Shown: positions 53,165-63,187 of the stretch, in pieces
Numbering within the stretch: position 1 is the stretch's first letter
Layout of the letters: every line of letters begins with the position of its first letter
From: Paracoccus xiamenensis
Lineage (GTDB): Bacteria > Pseudomonadota > Alphaproteobacteria > Rhodobacterales > Rhodobacteraceae
Assembly: GCF_011308835.1 (NCBI RefSeq)
Contig: NZ_JAAOHY010000010.1
Coordinates: 1 to 64,000, forward strand
Reading direction: 5' to 3'
Length of the DNA stretch: 64,000 bases
The notes under the pieces: generated by a model
What the model saw: the letters and a program-made list of their open reading frames with translations, nothing else
Database searches by the model: none
Told to the model about the DNA's origin: nothing
Translations under genes and position numbers: made by a program

Positions 53165-54493
53165 ATGATTTCGGTTCTGCGCACATCCTGGCCGCTTCTT
53201 CTGGGTATCCTTCTGTTGCTGGTCGGCAACGGGATGCAAGGCACGCTGCTGGGGATTCGCGGCGGGATCGAGGAGATCTCTACCGACCGCATGGCGGTGG
53301 TCATGGCGGGGTATTTCGCCGGTTTCCTGCTGGGCAGCCGGCTGGTGCCGGGGATGATCCAAAGCGTGGGCCACGTGCGGGTCTTCGCGGCGCTGGGTTC
53401 GCTGATCTCGGCGGTGCTGATCCTGTATGCCGCCGTGCCGAACTGGATCGCCTGGACGTTGCTGCGGGTGCTGATCGGGTTTTCATTTTCCGGCGTCTAC
53501 ATCACCGCCGAAAGCTGGCTGAACGCGTCAAGCACCAATGAAAACCGTGGTCAGGCGATGTCGGCCTATATGATCGTGCAGATGGCCGGGCTGGTCAGCG
53601 CGCAGGTTCTTATCAATTTCGGCGATCCCAGCGGCTTCATGCTGTTCATCCTGCCCTCGGTGCTGGTGTCGCTGGCCTTCACCCCGATCCTGCTGGCGGC
53701 AACGCCTGCGCCCGCCTTTGGCGCGCTGAAACGGATGAGCATCCGGCGGCTTTATCAGGTGTCGCCACTGGGCTGCATCGGCATCTTCGCAATGGGGGGC
53801 GTGTTTTCGGCGCTGCTGGGGATGACCTCGGTCTGGGGCACCATCCTGCAGATGAGCGTGCGCGACATCTCTGCCATCGTTGCTGCAGTCTATCTGGGCG
53901 GGCTGGTGGCGCAATTCCCCATCGGCTGGCTGTCCGACCGCATGGATCGCCGCCTGCTGGTCCTGCAATTGCTGCTGGTCGGTGTTGCCGTGGTGCTGCT
54001 TCAGCTGATCTTTCAGCCGGGCATCTGGGGGCTTATCGCGGTGGCCGCCATCGCTGGCGGCGTGGCCAACCCGGTCTATGCGCTGCTGTTGGCGCATACC
54101 AACGACCATCTGGAGGCCGATGACATGGCCGCAGCCTCGGCAGGGTTGCTGTTTCTGAACGGGCTGGGGGCGATCGGAGGCCCGTTGATCGTCGGGCGGA
54201 TGATGGCGATGATCGGGCCGAATGGGTTCTGGATCTTCATCGTTGTGCTTATGGCGGCGCTGGCGGCCTATACCGCCTGGCGTATGACCCGGCGCGAAGC
54301 GCTTGCCCCTGAAGACACCGGCAATTTCGCCGTCATTGCCCCCGCCGCCACCACCGTTGCCGTCGAGGTGGCGCTTGAGGCCGCGCAGGACGAGACCCTC
54401 CATAACTCTGATGAGGACGAGCTTGCGTCGGCCGATTACGAACCGGCCGAAGGGCTGCCCGCAACGGATTACAACCCGAACGCGCCGCGCTGA
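53165..54493 (+). CDS. MFS transporter (YcaD-like)
   Basis: A 442-residue inner-membrane permease with about 12 helices. It starts ISVLRTSWPLLLGILLLLVGNGMQGTLLGIRGG, has GYFAGFLLGSRLVPGMIQSVGHVRVFAALG (motif A-like) and the second-half repeat QFPIGWLSDRMDRRLLV. The last ~60 residues are a soluble, acidic, low-complexity tail (DEDELASADYEPAEGLPATDYNPNAPR). Substrate unknown. It follows queA closely and may share its transcript. Confidence 0.92.
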   Translation: MISVLRTSWPLLLGILLLLVGNGMQGTLLGIRGGIEEISTDRMAVVMAGYFAGFLLGSRLVPGMIQSVGHVRVFAALGSLISAVLILYAAVPNWIAWTLLRVLIGFSFSGVYITAESWLNASSTNENRGQAMSAYMIVQMAGLVSAQVLINFGDPSGFMLFILPSVLVSLAFTPILLAATPAPAFGALKRMSIRRLYQVSPLGCIGIFAMGGVFSALLGMTSVWGTILQMSVRDISAIVAAVYLGGLVAQFPIGWLSDRMDRRLLVLQLLLVGVAVVLLQLIFQPGIWGLIAVAAIAGGVANPVYALLLAHTNDHLEADDMAAASAGLLFLNGLGAIGGPLIVGRMMAMIGPNGFWIFIVVLMAALAAYTAWRMTRREALAPEDTGNFAVIAPAATTVAVEVALEAAQDETLHNSDEDELASADYEPAEGLPATDYNPNAPR

Positions 54494-54563
54494 GGCACAG
54501 ATACCCGCTTGCACCCCCCGCGTCGCTGCGGCAACGATAACAGGGATGACGGGAGGGCAGGCG

Positions 54564-55136
54564 ATGACTCCGCAGCAGATTAACGCATTCTGGCTGGACG
54601 AGATCGACGAAAAGCAATGGTATAACGGCAGCGCCGAGCTGGACCGGACCATCAGCGAACGTTTCGGTGCCGCATGGGAGCAGGCCGATTCGCTGGCCTC
54701 CAGCTGGTCCGGGACCGCCGAAGGGGCGCTGGCGGCGCTGATCCTGACTGACCAGTTCCCCCGCAACATGTTCCGCGACAACGCCCGCAGTTTCGCCACC
54801 GACAAGCTGGCGCGGCGGATCGCCACCAATGCGATCAAGACCGGGCTCGACATGGCCACGCCCGAGCCGGCGCGGCAGTTCTTTTATACCCCGTTCATGC
54901 ATTCCGAGGAGATGGGCGACCAGAACCGCGCCGTTTCCATGTTTGAAGAACGCATGCCCGGCGACAATGTTCGCCACGCCCATCTGCACCGCGAGGTGAT
55001 CCGCCGCTTTGGCCGCTTCCCCTGGCGTAACGACGCGTTGGGACGCGAAACGACCCCGCAAGAACGCGCGTTCCTGGATGCCGGCGGTTATGGCGCATTG
55101 GTGGCTGGCCGAGTGTCGCTTGCTGACGCTGGGTAA
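54564..55136 (+). CDS. DUF924 family protein
   Basis: A 190-residue helical protein of the DUF924 family. It has MTPQQINAFWLDEI, WSGTAEGALAALILTDQFPRNMFRDN with the invariant LTDQFPRNM, FFYTPFMHSEEMGDQNRAVSMFE, and HREVIRRFGRFPWRNDALGRETTPQE. The family is widespread but uncharacterised and has a TPR-like fold. The ATG at 54564 has a strong GGGAGGG upstream; the frame is open earlier but overlaps the MFS gene. Confidence 0.93.
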   Translation: MTPQQINAFWLDEIDEKQWYNGSAELDRTISERFGAAWEQADSLASSWSGTAEGALAALILTDQFPRNMFRDNARSFATDKLARRIATNAIKTGLDMATPEPARQFFYTPFMHSEEMGDQNRAVSMFEERMPGDNVRHAHLHREVIRRFGRFPWRNDALGRETTPQERAFLDAGGYGALVAGRVSLADAG

Positions 55137-55175
55137 ATGATTTAACGCTCAACTATCTTTGCCGAGGAGCTTCAC

Positions 55176-56567
55176 ATGGCGCAGAATTTCGACGTGATTG
55201 TTATCGGTGCCGGCCCCGGCGGCTATGTCGCGGCGATCCGCGCGGCGCAGCTTGGCCTGAAAGTCGCCTGCGTCGAACGCGAGCATCTGGGCGGTATCTG
55301 CCTGAACTGGGGCTGTATCCCGACCAAGGCGCTGCTGCGCTCTGCCGAGGTGTTCCACCTGATGCACCGGGCCAAGGAATTCGGCCTGTCGGTCGAGAAG
55401 GCGGGCTATGACCTCGACAAGGTGGTCGAGCGTTCGCGCGGCGTTGCCAAGCAGCTTTCGGGTGGCGTCGGTCACCTGCTGAAGAAGAACAAAGTCACCG
55501 TGCTCATGGGCGCGGCCACGATCCCGGCGCCGGGCAAGGTCACCGTCAAAACCGACAAGGGAACCGAGGAACTGACCGCCAAGTCGATCATCCTTGCCAC
55601 CGGCGCCCGCGCCCGCGACCTGCCGGGGCTGGAAGCCGACGGCAAGCGCGTCTGGAGCTATAAGCACGCGCTGAAGCCCCCGCATGAGCCGAAGAAGCTG
55701 CTGGTCATCGGCTCCGGCGCCATCGGCATCGAATTTGCCAGCTTCTTCAACACGCTTGGCGCCGACACGACGGTGGTCGAGGTGATGGACCGGGTGCTGC
55801 CGGTCGAGGATGCGGAAATCTCGGCGCTGGCGAAGAAGCAATTCGTCAAGCAGGGGATGAAGATCCTGGAAAAATCGACGGTCAAATCGCTGGACCGCAA
55901 GGCCGACAAGGTCATTGCCACGATCGAGTCCGGCGGCAAGACCGAGACGCAGGAATTCGACACCGTGATCTCGGCCGTGGGCATCGTCGGGAATGTCGAG
56001 GATCTGGGCCTGGAAAAACTGGGCGTGAAGATCGACCGCACCCATGTCGTGACGGACGAATTCTGCCGCACCGGGGTCGAAGGGCTTTATGCCATTGGTG
56101 ACGTCGCGGGCGCGCCCTGGCTGGCGCATAAGGCCAGCCATGAAGGGGTTATGGTGGCGGAACTGATCGCTGGCGGGCATCCGCATCCGATCAAGCCGAA
56201 CTCGATCCCCGGCTGCACCTATTGCAACCCGCAGGTCGCATCTGTCGGCCTGACCGAGGAAAAGGCCAAGGCCGCGGGCCATGACATCAAGGTCGGCCGC
56301 TTCCCCTTCATCGGCAACGGCAAGGCCATCGCGCTTGGCGAACCGGAGGGGCTGGTAAAGACGATCTTCGACGCCAAGACCGGCGAGCTTCTGGGCGCCC
56401 ATATGGTCGGCGCCGAGGTGACCGAACTGATCCAGGGCTATGTGGTCGGTCGCACGCTGGAAACCACCGAGGCCGAACTGATGGAAACGGTATTCGCGCA
56501 TCCGACCCTGTCGGAAATGATGCACGAATCGGTGCTGTCGGCCTACGGCCGCGCGATCCACTTCTGA
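55176..56567 (+). CDS. lpd: Dihydrolipoyl dehydrogenase (E3)
   Basis: The E3 flavoprotein that reoxidises lipoamide in 2-oxo acid dehydrogenases or the glycine cleavage system. The 463-residue protein has FAD-binding VIVIGAGPGGYVAAIRAAQ, the redox disulfide Cys42/Cys47 in GGICLNWGCIPTKALL, the NAD-binding LLVIGSGAIGIEFASFF, GLYAIGDVAGAPWLAHKA, and the catalytic His-Glu in FAHPTLSEMMHESV. GAGGAG precedes the ATG. No E1 or E2 genes are adjacent, so which complex it serves is open. A strong terminator follows. Confidence 0.97.
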   Translation: MAQNFDVIVIGAGPGGYVAAIRAAQLGLKVACVEREHLGGICLNWGCIPTKALLRSAEVFHLMHRAKEFGLSVEKAGYDLDKVVERSRGVAKQLSGGVGHLLKKNKVTVLMGAATIPAPGKVTVKTDKGTEELTAKSIILATGARARDLPGLEADGKRVWSYKHALKPPHEPKKLLVIGSGAIGIEFASFFNTLGADTTVVEVMDRVLPVEDAEISALAKKQFVKQGMKILEKSTVKSLDRKADKVIATIESGGKTETQEFDTVISAVGIVGNVEDLGLEKLGVKIDRTHVVTDEFCRTGVEGLYAIGDVAGAPWLAHKASHEGVMVAELIAGGHPHPIKPNSIPGCTYCNPQVASVGLTEEKAKAAGHDIKVGRFPFIGNGKAIALGEPEGLVKTIFDAKTGELLGAHMVGAEVTELIQGYVVGRTLETTEAELMETVFAHPTLSEMMHESVLSAYGRAIHF

Positions 56568-56586
56568 TCGCCGCAGCGCATCAGTT

Positions 56587-56614
56587 AACGCCCCGAGATC
56601 CTCGGGGCGTTTTT
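56587..56614 (+). terminator. Terminator of lpd
   Basis: A perfect 11-bp stem (56587-56597 with 56601-56611, AACGCCCCGAG) has a 3-nt loop and ends in a T-run. It lies 20 nt after the lpd stop. Confidence 0.93.
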
Positions 56615-56636
56615 CATTTCGGCAGTCGCTGCAGAC

Positions 56637-56987
56637 CTAATAGCTGGCGCCGTCATTCATATTCGGCGTCAGGCTGCGCGCATCCACGCCGTCCAGACAG
56701 TTGACGTTGATCGCATACAGCTTCTGCCCGTTCCGTTCGCCCCGCGCATAGGGCTCAATCCCGCAGGTCGGGCAAAACCGGTGCGAGATCTGCTGCTTGT
56801 TGAACAGATATTCAGTTGTCGGCCCATCCTTGACCATCGTGACGGCGGTATCCGGCACGAAAGTCAGCACCCAGCCCAGCCGTCTGCAGCGCGAGCAGTT
56901 GCAGGCATTAACCTGATCGAGATCGGCGTCGACCTCGAACGCGATGGCACCGCATTGGCAGGAACCGGAATAGTGTTGAACAGCCAT
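56637..56987 (-). CDS. GFA/CENP-V family zinc protein
   Basis: A 116-residue Gfa-like protein. The zinc ligands are in [23 protein letters not shown] and [15 protein letters not shown], seven cysteines in the family pattern. Named after glutathione-dependent formaldehyde activation, but most members have unproven function. GGAGGAG precedes the ATG. It is divergent from uvrA; the LexA box is 16 nt upstream of its start, so it may be under SOS control too. Confidence 0.93.
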   Translation of the reverse strand: MAVQHYSGSCQCGAIAFEVDADLDQVNACNCSRCRRLGWVLTFVPDTAVTMVKDGPTTEYLFNKQQISHRFCPTCGIEPYARGERNGQKLYAINVNCLDGVDARSLTPNMNDGASY

Positions 56988-57002
56988 TTCACTCCTCCAT
57001 TT

Positions 57003-57017
57003 GTTCTGTTAATGTTC
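57003..57017. promoter_or_regulatory. LexA (SOS) box upstream of uvrA
   Basis: GTTC (57003-57006), seven bases, then GTTC (57014-57017): an exact match to the alphaproteobacterial LexA motif GTTC-N7-GTTC. It lies 63 nt before uvrA and 16 nt before the divergent GFA gene. A promoter-like TATCTG at 57047 follows it. Confidence 0.85.
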
Positions 57018-57079
57018 TGGCGACTTGTGCATTCCGTTGCAATGATTATCTGATGCGCTTGCGTCTTAGGGACAGGTCC

Positions 57080-59947
57080 ATGGAACAGAAGTTCATCGAA
57101 GTGCGCGGCGCGCGCGAGCACAATCTGAAGGGCGTGGATATGGATATCCCGCGCGATCAGCTTGTGGTGATCACCGGCCTGTCGGGTTCGGGCAAGTCCA
57201 GTCTTGCCTTCGATACGATCTATGCCGAAGGGCAGCGGCGCTATGTCGAAAGCCTGTCGGCCTATGCGCGGCAGTTCCTCGACATGGCCGGCAAGCCCGA
57301 TGTGGACCATATCAGCGGTCTCAGCCCCGCGATCAGCATCGAACAGAAGACGACCAGCAAGAACCCGCGTTCGACCGTGGGCACGGTCACCGAAATCTAC
57401 GACTACCTGCGCCTCCTGTTCGCTCGTGTCGGCACCCCCTACAGCCCCGCGACCGGCCTGCCGATCGAGGCGCAGCAGGTGCAGGACATGGTCGACCGCA
57501 TCATGGCCATGCCCGAAGGCACGCGCGGCTATCTGCTGGCCCCCATCGTTCGCGACCGCAAGGGCGAGTACAAGAAGGAGTTTCTGGAGCTTCGCAAGCA
57601 GGGCTTCCAACGCGTCAAGGTCGATGGCGAGTTCCATGAGCTTGAGGCGCCCCCCGAACTCGACAAGAAATTCCGCCATGACATCGACGTGGTGGTCGAC
57701 CGTCTGGTGACTGCGCCGGGGATGGAAACGCGGCTGGCCGATTCGCTGCGCACGGCGCTGGATCTGGCGGACGGCATCGCCGTTCTGGAAACCGCGCCGT
57801 CAGAGGGCGAGCCTGAGCGCATCACATTCTCCGAAAAATTCGCCTGCCCGGTTTCCGGCTTTACCCTGCCAGAGATCGAGCCGCGGCTGTTTTCCTTCAA
57901 CGCGCCGATGGGGGCCTGCCCGGTCTGCGACGGGCTGGGGATGGAGCTGTTCTTTGACGAACATCTCGTCGTACCCGATCAGGCGCTTTCGGTCGCGGGC
58001 GGGGCCATTGCGCCCTGGGCGAAATCAAAATCGGCCTATCTGACCCAGACCATCAATGCGCTGGCGAAGCATTACGGCTTTGACAAGAAAACCGCGTGGC
58101 GCGATCTGCCCGACAGCGTGAAAAAGCTGTTCCTCTATGGTTCGGGCAAGGACGAGATCAAGTTCCGCTTCGACGATGCCGGCCGCGTCTATGAGGTCAC
58201 CCGCCAGTTCGAAGGTGTCATCCCCAATATGCAGCGCCGGTTGCGCGAAAGCGACAGTAACTGGGTCCGCGAGGAGATGGAGCGTTATCAGAACAACCGC
58301 CCCTGCGGCGCCTGCGAAGGCTATCGCCTGCGCCCCGAGGCGCTGTCGGTCAAGATTGCCGGCACCCATATCGGGCAGGTGGTCGAAAAATCCATCCACG
58401 AGGCGCTTGCCTGGGTCAAGGACGCGCCCGAACACCTGTCGAAGCAGAACAACGAAATCGCCGTCGCCATCCTGAAGGAAATCCGCGAAAGGCTGGGCTT
58501 TCTGGTCAATGTCGGCCTTGATTACCTGACCATGTCGCGGGCGGCGGGCACGCTGTCGGGCGGGGAAAGCCAGCGGATCCGGCTGGCCAGTCAGATCGGA
58601 TCGGGGCTGACCGGGGTGCTTTATGTGCTGGACGAACCCTCGATCGGGCTGCACCAGCGTGACAATGACCGGCTGCTGCAAACGTTGAAGGGGCTACGCG
58701 ATCAGGGCAACTCGGTGCTGGTCGTCGAACATGACGAGGACGCGATCCGCCATGCCGATTATGTCTTCGACATGGGGCCGGGCGCGGGCGTTCACGGCGG
58801 CACCGTTGTTGCCAAGGGCACGCCTGCCGAAATTGCCGCCAACACCGCCAGCCTGACCGGGCAGTATCTTTCGGGTCTGCGTGAAATCGCGGTGCCGGCA
58901 GTACGGCGCAAGGGCACCGGCAAATCGGTGACCGTGGTCGGCGCGACGGGCAACAACCTGCACGATGTCACGGCGGAATTTCCGCTTGGCCGCTTTGTCT
59001 GCGTGACCGGCGTATCGGGCGGCGGCAAGTCGACGCTGACGATCGAAACCCTGTTCAAGACCGCATCCCAGCGGCTGAACGGCGCGCGTCAGGCGCCCGC
59101 GCCGTGCGAGACGATCAAGGGGCTGGAAAACCTCGACAAGGTGATCGACATCGACCAGCGGCCCATCGGGCGCACGCCGCGGTCAAACCCGGCGACCTAT
59201 ACAGGCGCTTACGACCATATCCGCGACTGGTTCGCCAACCTGCCCGAATCGAAGGCCCGCGGCTATAAGCCCGGCAGGTTCAGCTTCAATGTGAAGGGCG
59301 GCCGGTGCGAGGCTTGTCAGGGCGACGGGCTGATCAAGATCGAGATGCATTTCCTGCCCGACGTCTATGTCCAATGCGAGACCTGCAAGGGCAAGCGCTA
59401 TAACCGTGAAACGCTGGAGGTGCTGTTCAAGGGCAAATCCATCGCCGATGTGCTGGATATGACGATCGAAGAAGCGCAGGAGTTCTTCAAGGCCGTGCCC
59501 TCGATCCGGCGCAAGATGGATGCGCTGATGCAGGTCGGGCTTGGCTATGTGAAGGTCGGCCAGCAGGCGACGACGCTTTCGGGCGGCGAGGCGCAGCGGG
59601 TGAAGCTGGCCAAGGAGCTGGCGCGGGCTTCGACCGGAAAGACCCTGTATATCCTTGATGAACCAACGACCGGCCTGCATTTCGAAGACGTGCGCAAGCT
59701 GCTGGAGGTGCTGCATCACCTGGTCGATCAGGGCAATACGGTGGTGGTGATCGAACATAACCTCGATGTCATCAAGACCGCTGACTGGATCATCGACATC
59801 GGCCCCGAAGGCGGCGATGGCGGCGGCAGGATCGTGGCCGAGGGCACGCCCGAGGATGTGGCGCAGGTCGCTGAAAGCCATACCGGGCGTTATCTTGGGC
59901 CGATGCTGCCTGCTGCGCCGGCGCGGAAGGCCGCCAACCGGAAATAA
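57080..59947 (+). CDS. uvrA: Excinuclease ABC subunit UvrA
   Basis: UvrA is the damage-recognising dimeric ATPase of nucleotide excision repair. The 955-residue protein has two ABC modules: Walker [10 protein letters not shown] with signature [14 protein letters not shown], and Walker [10 protein letters not shown] with [15 protein letters not shown]. Zinc modules include [17 protein letters not shown] and CEACQGDG...CETCKGKR. The ATG at 57080 gives the standard [18 protein letters not shown]; an in-frame start 27 nt earlier is less likely. An SOS box lies upstream, as expected. Confidence 0.97.
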   Translation: MEQKFIEVRGAREHNLKGVDMDIPRDQLVVITGLSGSGKSSLAFDTIYAEGQRRYVESLSAYARQFLDMAGKPDVDHISGLSPAISIEQKTTSKNPRSTVGTVTEIYDYLRLLFARVGTPYSPATGLPIEAQQVQDMVDRIMAMPEGTRGYLLAPIVRDRKGEYKKEFLELRKQGFQRVKVDGEFHELEAPPELDKKFRHDIDVVVDRLVTAPGMETRLADSLRTALDLADGIAVLETAPSEGEPERITFSEKFACPVSGFTLPEIEPRLFSFNAPMGACPVCDGLGMELFFDEHLVVPDQALSVAGGAIAPWAKSKSAYLTQTINALAKHYGFDKKTAWRDLPDSVKKLFLYGSGKDEIKFRFDDAGRVYEVTRQFEGVIPNMQRRLRESDSNWVREEMERYQNNRPCGACEGYRLRPEALSVKIAGTHIGQVVEKSIHEALAWVKDAPEHLSKQNNEIAVAILKEIRERLGFLVNVGLDYLTMSRAAGTLSGGESQRIRLASQIGSGLTGVLYVLDEPSIGLHQRDNDRLLQTLKGLRDQGNSVLVVEHDEDAIRHADYVFDMGPGAGVHGGTVVAKGTPAEIAANTASLTGQYLSGLREIAVPAVRRKGTGKSVTVVGATGNNLHDVTAEFPLGRFVCVTGVSGGGKSTLTIETLFKTASQRLNGARQAPAPCETIKGLENLDKVIDIDQRPIGRTPRSNPATYTGAYDHIRDWFANLPESKARGYKPGRFSFNVKGGRCEACQGDGLIKIEMHFLPDVYVQCETCKGKRYNRETLEVLFKGKSIADVLDMTIEEAQEFFKAVPSIRRKMDALMQVGLGYVKVGQQATTLSGGEAQRVKLAKELARASTGKTLYILDEPTTGLHFEDVRKLLEVLHHLVDQGNTVVVIEHNLDVIKTADWIIDIGPEGGDGGGRIVAEGTPEDVAQVAESHTGRYLGPMLPAAPARKAANRK

Positions 59948-60140
59948 CTGCGGCAAATCCGTCACGACTGGTGCGGGAAGGCTGCATTTCGTTCAAAACT
60001 GCGGGAACTTCTGGGCCGGGCGCTTGCTTTTCCCTGCATGTCAGGGCGATAGCCCGATAGTATGCAGGGCGGTTTCGACCCGCCCCACTGGTTGTTACGC
60101 GCCGCCGGTCTGCCCCGGGGCGCCATGGAAGGAAGTCAGA

Positions 60141-60920
60141 ATGCGCATTCTCCCCGTCGCGCTTGCGGTGGTTCTCGGGCTTGCGGCCTGCGCCCCCACT
60201 ACGCCTGTCGCCACCGCCCCCTCGAAATTCGTACCGACCTATTACGAGGCCCGCACCGATAGCGGCCCGAATGGCGAGCCGATTGAGATCAAGGCCGTGA
60301 AGACCGCCTATCTGAACGAGCGCACGATGCGCACGACGGTGCCCTATAACGGCCCCGAAAGCGCCGGCAGCATCGTTGTCGACCCCTATGCGCGCCTGCT
60401 GTATTACGTTCAAGCGGGCGGTATGGCCGAACGTTACGGCGTGGCCGTGGGCGCGGCGGGCAAGAACTTTGCCGGCAATGGCACCATCGCCCGCAAGGCG
60501 GCCTGGCCCAGCTGGACCCCGACCCAGAACATGGTCAACAGCCAGCCTGAACTTTACGGCTCGCTGAAGGGCGGCATGAAGGGGGGCCCGGACAACCCGC
60601 TGGGCTCGCGCGCGCTGTATCTCTATCAGGGTGGCCGCGATACCTATTACCGCATCCACGGGACGCTGGATCCCTCGTCGATCGGCAAGGCGACCTCGGC
60701 CGGCTGTATCCGCATGTTCAACCAGGACATCATTGACATGTTCGACCGCGTGCCGAACGGCACCCCGGTCCATGTTCGCACCCGCTCGGAAAGCGTGCGC
60801 TATGAAGGCCCGGTGGTGGAATCGCCCGAAGGTTATGCGCTGCCGGCCAATCAGACCCCGGCCACGACTTCGGAAATGGCGCCCGGTGTAAGCCCGGTTG
60901 AAAGTGCCGTGCAGGGCTGA
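60141..60920 (+). CDS. L,D-transpeptidase (YkuD) lipoprotein
   Basis: A 259-residue exported protein. Signal peptide and lipobox GLAAC with Cys17 suggest lipid anchoring. The YkuD domain has the catalytic pattern IHGTLDPSSIGKATSAGCIRM with His173 and Cys189. Such enzymes make 3-3 peptidoglycan cross-links or attach proteins to the wall in the periplasm. GAAGGAAG precedes the ATG. The Ala/Pro/Thr-rich tail is not part of the fold. It ends in a strong terminator and neighbours a lytic transglycosylase two genes on. Confidence 0.94.
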   Translation: MRILPVALAVVLGLAACAPTTPVATAPSKFVPTYYEARTDSGPNGEPIEIKAVKTAYLNERTMRTTVPYNGPESAGSIVVDPYARLLYYVQAGGMAERYGVAVGAAGKNFAGNGTIARKAAWPSWTPTQNMVNSQPELYGSLKGGMKGGPDNPLGSRALYLYQGGRDTYYRIHGTLDPSSIGKATSAGCIRMFNQDIIDMFDRVPNGTPVHVRTRSESVRYEGPVVESPEGYALPANQTPATTSEMAPGVSPVESAVQG

Positions 60921-60947
60921 TCGACCTCAGCCAAGTTATGAGGAATT

Positions 60948-60976
60948 GCCCCGATCCGGCTGGATCGGGGCTTTTT
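60948..60976 (+). terminator. Terminator of the L,D-transpeptidase gene
   Basis: A perfect 10-bp stem (60948-60957 with 60962-60971, GCCCCGATCC) has a 4-nt loop and TTTTT after it. Confidence 0.92.
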
Positions 60977-61058
60977 CTTGCGGGTCCCGCCTGCAAGCGG
61001 AACTTTCTTTGTTATGCTGGTTCGGCTATCAAATCTATGACAGCTGCCGAGGATCGTC

Positions 61059-62033
61059 ATGCCGAATTTTTCTGCCGAAGAACGTCGCGCCCTTTCTGGT
61101 GAGGAACTGGAACTGGCCACCCAATCGCGTCAACCCCAGCTTGGCGCGCTCAGTGACGCCGCGCTGGCGGGGCTGATTTCGCGGCTGCGGTCAGCGCGCG
61201 ACAAGGCGCGCGGTCGGGGCAACCGCCAGGCGCGAGAGGCGCGTGGCAAGGCCGATCCCGCCGGTGTTCAGCCCGCCAGCGGCAATGCTGGCACGGTGCA
61301 GAAGGAAAAGCTGCTGACTGCTGCCCTGCGCCGGGCGACAATTGAACACAAGCGCCGGCTGGCCAACGCGGCGAAGACCGCCGGCAAGGCCGTTGACGCG
61401 GCGCAGGCGGCCAAGGCCGATGCATCGGTGCCGGAGGCCGTGAAATCAGCCGACCCCGCGCCCCTCGGCGCTGCCGCGAAAAAGCCGGGCGGCGTTCGCA
61501 AGCCTGCGACCCGCAGCAATGCTGCCGCGCGGGGCGCGCGCGCCAAGGCCGCAGCCCAGCCGACCGACCGCCGCGGCAGTGGCCCGCGCAAGGTGGCACA
61601 GCCGAAGCGGGCCGCTTCGGAGGCGGTTACCGAGACCCCGGCCGTGGACGCCCCGGTCATCGACACCCCGGCTGCGGACACGGCGCCGGTTGCGAAGGCC
61701 GCGCCTGCATCCCAGCAAAAGCCGGCCGTCACGGCGAAGGAAAAGCCCAAGTCTGCGTCCGTGCCGGCCGCAGAAGCCACGCCTGATCCGGTGGCTGTGA
61801 CGCCCTCGGCCGCCGCGCTGGTAAAGGATCTGACAGAGAAGGCCGCCCGTCGCACCGCCAAGGCCGAAAAGGCAGAGGGCAAGGCAAGGAAAGCGGCCCG
61901 GCAGGCGGACAAACTGGGCAACAAGAAGTCGGCCAAGGCGCTGAAGAAGGCCGAGGAAAAGGCCCGCAAGGCGCAGCGCAAAGCCCGCAAGACGGTGCGG
62001 CAGGCACGCAAGGCCGCGGCTGATCTGAGCTGA
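61059..62033 (+). CDS. Lys/Ala-rich low-complexity protein with a short conserved head
   Basis: A 324-residue protein with no enzyme domain. Residues ~1-110 are a helical head (PNFSAEERRALSGEELELATQ, LSDAALAGLISRLRSARDKARGRGNRQAREARGKADPAG) that I recall as a short stand-alone protein in relatives. The rest is Ala/Lys/Pro-rich and disordered, ending in a very basic helix (RKAARQADKLGNKKSAKALKKAEEKARKAQRKARKTVRQARKAA). The tail resembles bacterial histone-H1-like DNA-binding tails. AGGA precedes the ATG. Nucleic-acid binding is a guess. Confidence 0.75.
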   Translation: MPNFSAEERRALSGEELELATQSRQPQLGALSDAALAGLISRLRSARDKARGRGNRQAREARGKADPAGVQPASGNAGTVQKEKLLTAALRRATIEHKRRLANAAKTAGKAVDAAQAAKADASVPEAVKSADPAPLGAAAKKPGGVRKPATRSNAAARGARAKAAAQPTDRRGSGPRKVAQPKRAASEAVTETPAVDAPVIDTPAADTAPVAKAAPASQQKPAVTAKEKPKSASVPAAEATPDPVAVTPSAAALVKDLTEKAARRTAKAEKAEGKARKAARQADKLGNKKSAKALKKAEEKARKAQRKARKTVRQARKAAADLS

Positions 62034-62135
62034 GGCATTCCGGCCCGGATCGTCCGAAATTCCGCTGCGGCGCGGTTTTACAAGCTGCGCCGATTTGCTA
62101 ATCCGACAGGGGGTAAGCAAGCGCGGGTTCGGGTC

Positions 62136-63062
62136 ATGCGCCGTCTGGTAACGACAATCACGGCAATTCTGCTGGCGGCGAACGCAGCGGGCGCACGCCC
62201 GGCGGTGGACGCGATCTATGGCCTGCCGCCAGTCGCCGAAGTGAAGGACCGCCGCTGCACCGCCGACGGGCTGCATTGCATCAGCGTCGCGACCTATGTC
62301 GCCGATGTCTGTCGCAGCATCGAACGCGCCGCCTCGCGCGAGGGGTTGGACAAGGGCTTTTTCGCCCGGTTGCTGTGGAAGGAAAGCCTGTTCGAACCGG
62401 GCGCGATTTCGCCCGTCGGGGCGGAAGGCATTGCGCAGTTCATGCCCGGCACCGCCCGTATTGTCGGCCTGCACGACCCTTTCAACCCGGCCGAGGCGAT
62501 CCAGGTCTCTGCCGCCTATCTGTCGCGGCTGTCGCGGTTTTATGGCTCGATCGGGCTTGCCGCTGTCGCCTATAACGGCGGCGAGGGGCGGGCCGATGGC
62601 TTCATGCGCTCGGGCGGGACGCTGCCCTATGAAACTCAGGATTATGTCCAGGCGATCACCGGCTTCAACGCCTGGAAATGGCGCGAGGACCCACCCAAGC
62701 CCGAGGAGGTCGATCTGCGGCTGGACGGCGACAAGCCGTTCATTGACGCCTGCGTCGAGATGGCGGGCAATCGCAAACTGCGCGATTTCAGCACCGAGCC
62801 GCGCGACCCCGTGCTGCCCTGGGGCGTGATCCTGGCCTCGCACCCGACGCGTGGGGGCGCGCAGGGGCAGGTGACGCGGCTGAACCGGGCGCTGCGTCCG
62901 CTGCTGGGCGGCAAGAACGTCACCTATGTGCGCCGCTCGCTTCGGCAGGGTGCACGGCGGGTCTATACCGCGCAGGTCGGCTGGAATTCACGCGGCGAGG
63001 CGAACAAGTTCTGTCAACGCGCGCGCACCGTCGGCGTGAACTGCATCGTGCTGAAGAACTGA
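62136..63062 (+). CDS. Lytic transglycosylase (SLT domain) with SPOR-like C-terminus
   Basis: A 308-residue exported protein. The signal peptide is RRLVTTITAILLAANAAGA. The SLT domain has the catalytic Glu83 in LLWKESLFEPGAISPVGAEGIAQFMPGTA and the family end LAAVAYNGGEGRADGFM. The C-terminus (VYTAQVGWNSRGEANKFCQRARTVGVNCIVLK) resembles a SPOR repeat, which binds denuded glycan at the septum. It cleaves peptidoglycan glycan strands in the periplasm. Confidence 0.93.
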   Translation: MRRLVTTITAILLAANAAGARPAVDAIYGLPPVAEVKDRRCTADGLHCISVATYVADVCRSIERAASREGLDKGFFARLLWKESLFEPGAISPVGAEGIAQFMPGTARIVGLHDPFNPAEAIQVSAAYLSRLSRFYGSIGLAAVAYNGGEGRADGFMRSGGTLPYETQDYVQAITGFNAWKWREDPPKPEEVDLRLDGDKPFIDACVEMAGNRKLRDFSTEPRDPVLPWGVILASHPTRGGAQGQVTRLNRALRPLLGGKNVTYVRRSLRQGARRVYTAQVGWNSRGEANKFCQRARTVGVNCIVLKN

Positions 63063-63143
63063 TCTGAAATAGAGACACGGGGCGGGCATTCGAGCCCGGA
63101 CGGTGACAAATGCCCGTCGCGCGCTGATGGCGACCAAAGGCGA

Positions 63144-63166
63144 GGGGCGCCGCAACGCGACGCCCC
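63144..63166. terminator. Weak hairpin between convergent genes
   Basis: GGGGCG/CGCCCC with an inner CGC/GCG and one mismatch. No good T-run on either strand. It lies between the transglycosylase and the convergent binding-protein gene. Confidence 0.4.
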
Positions 63167-63187
63167 CCTTGTTGCTGCTGGCCCCGA

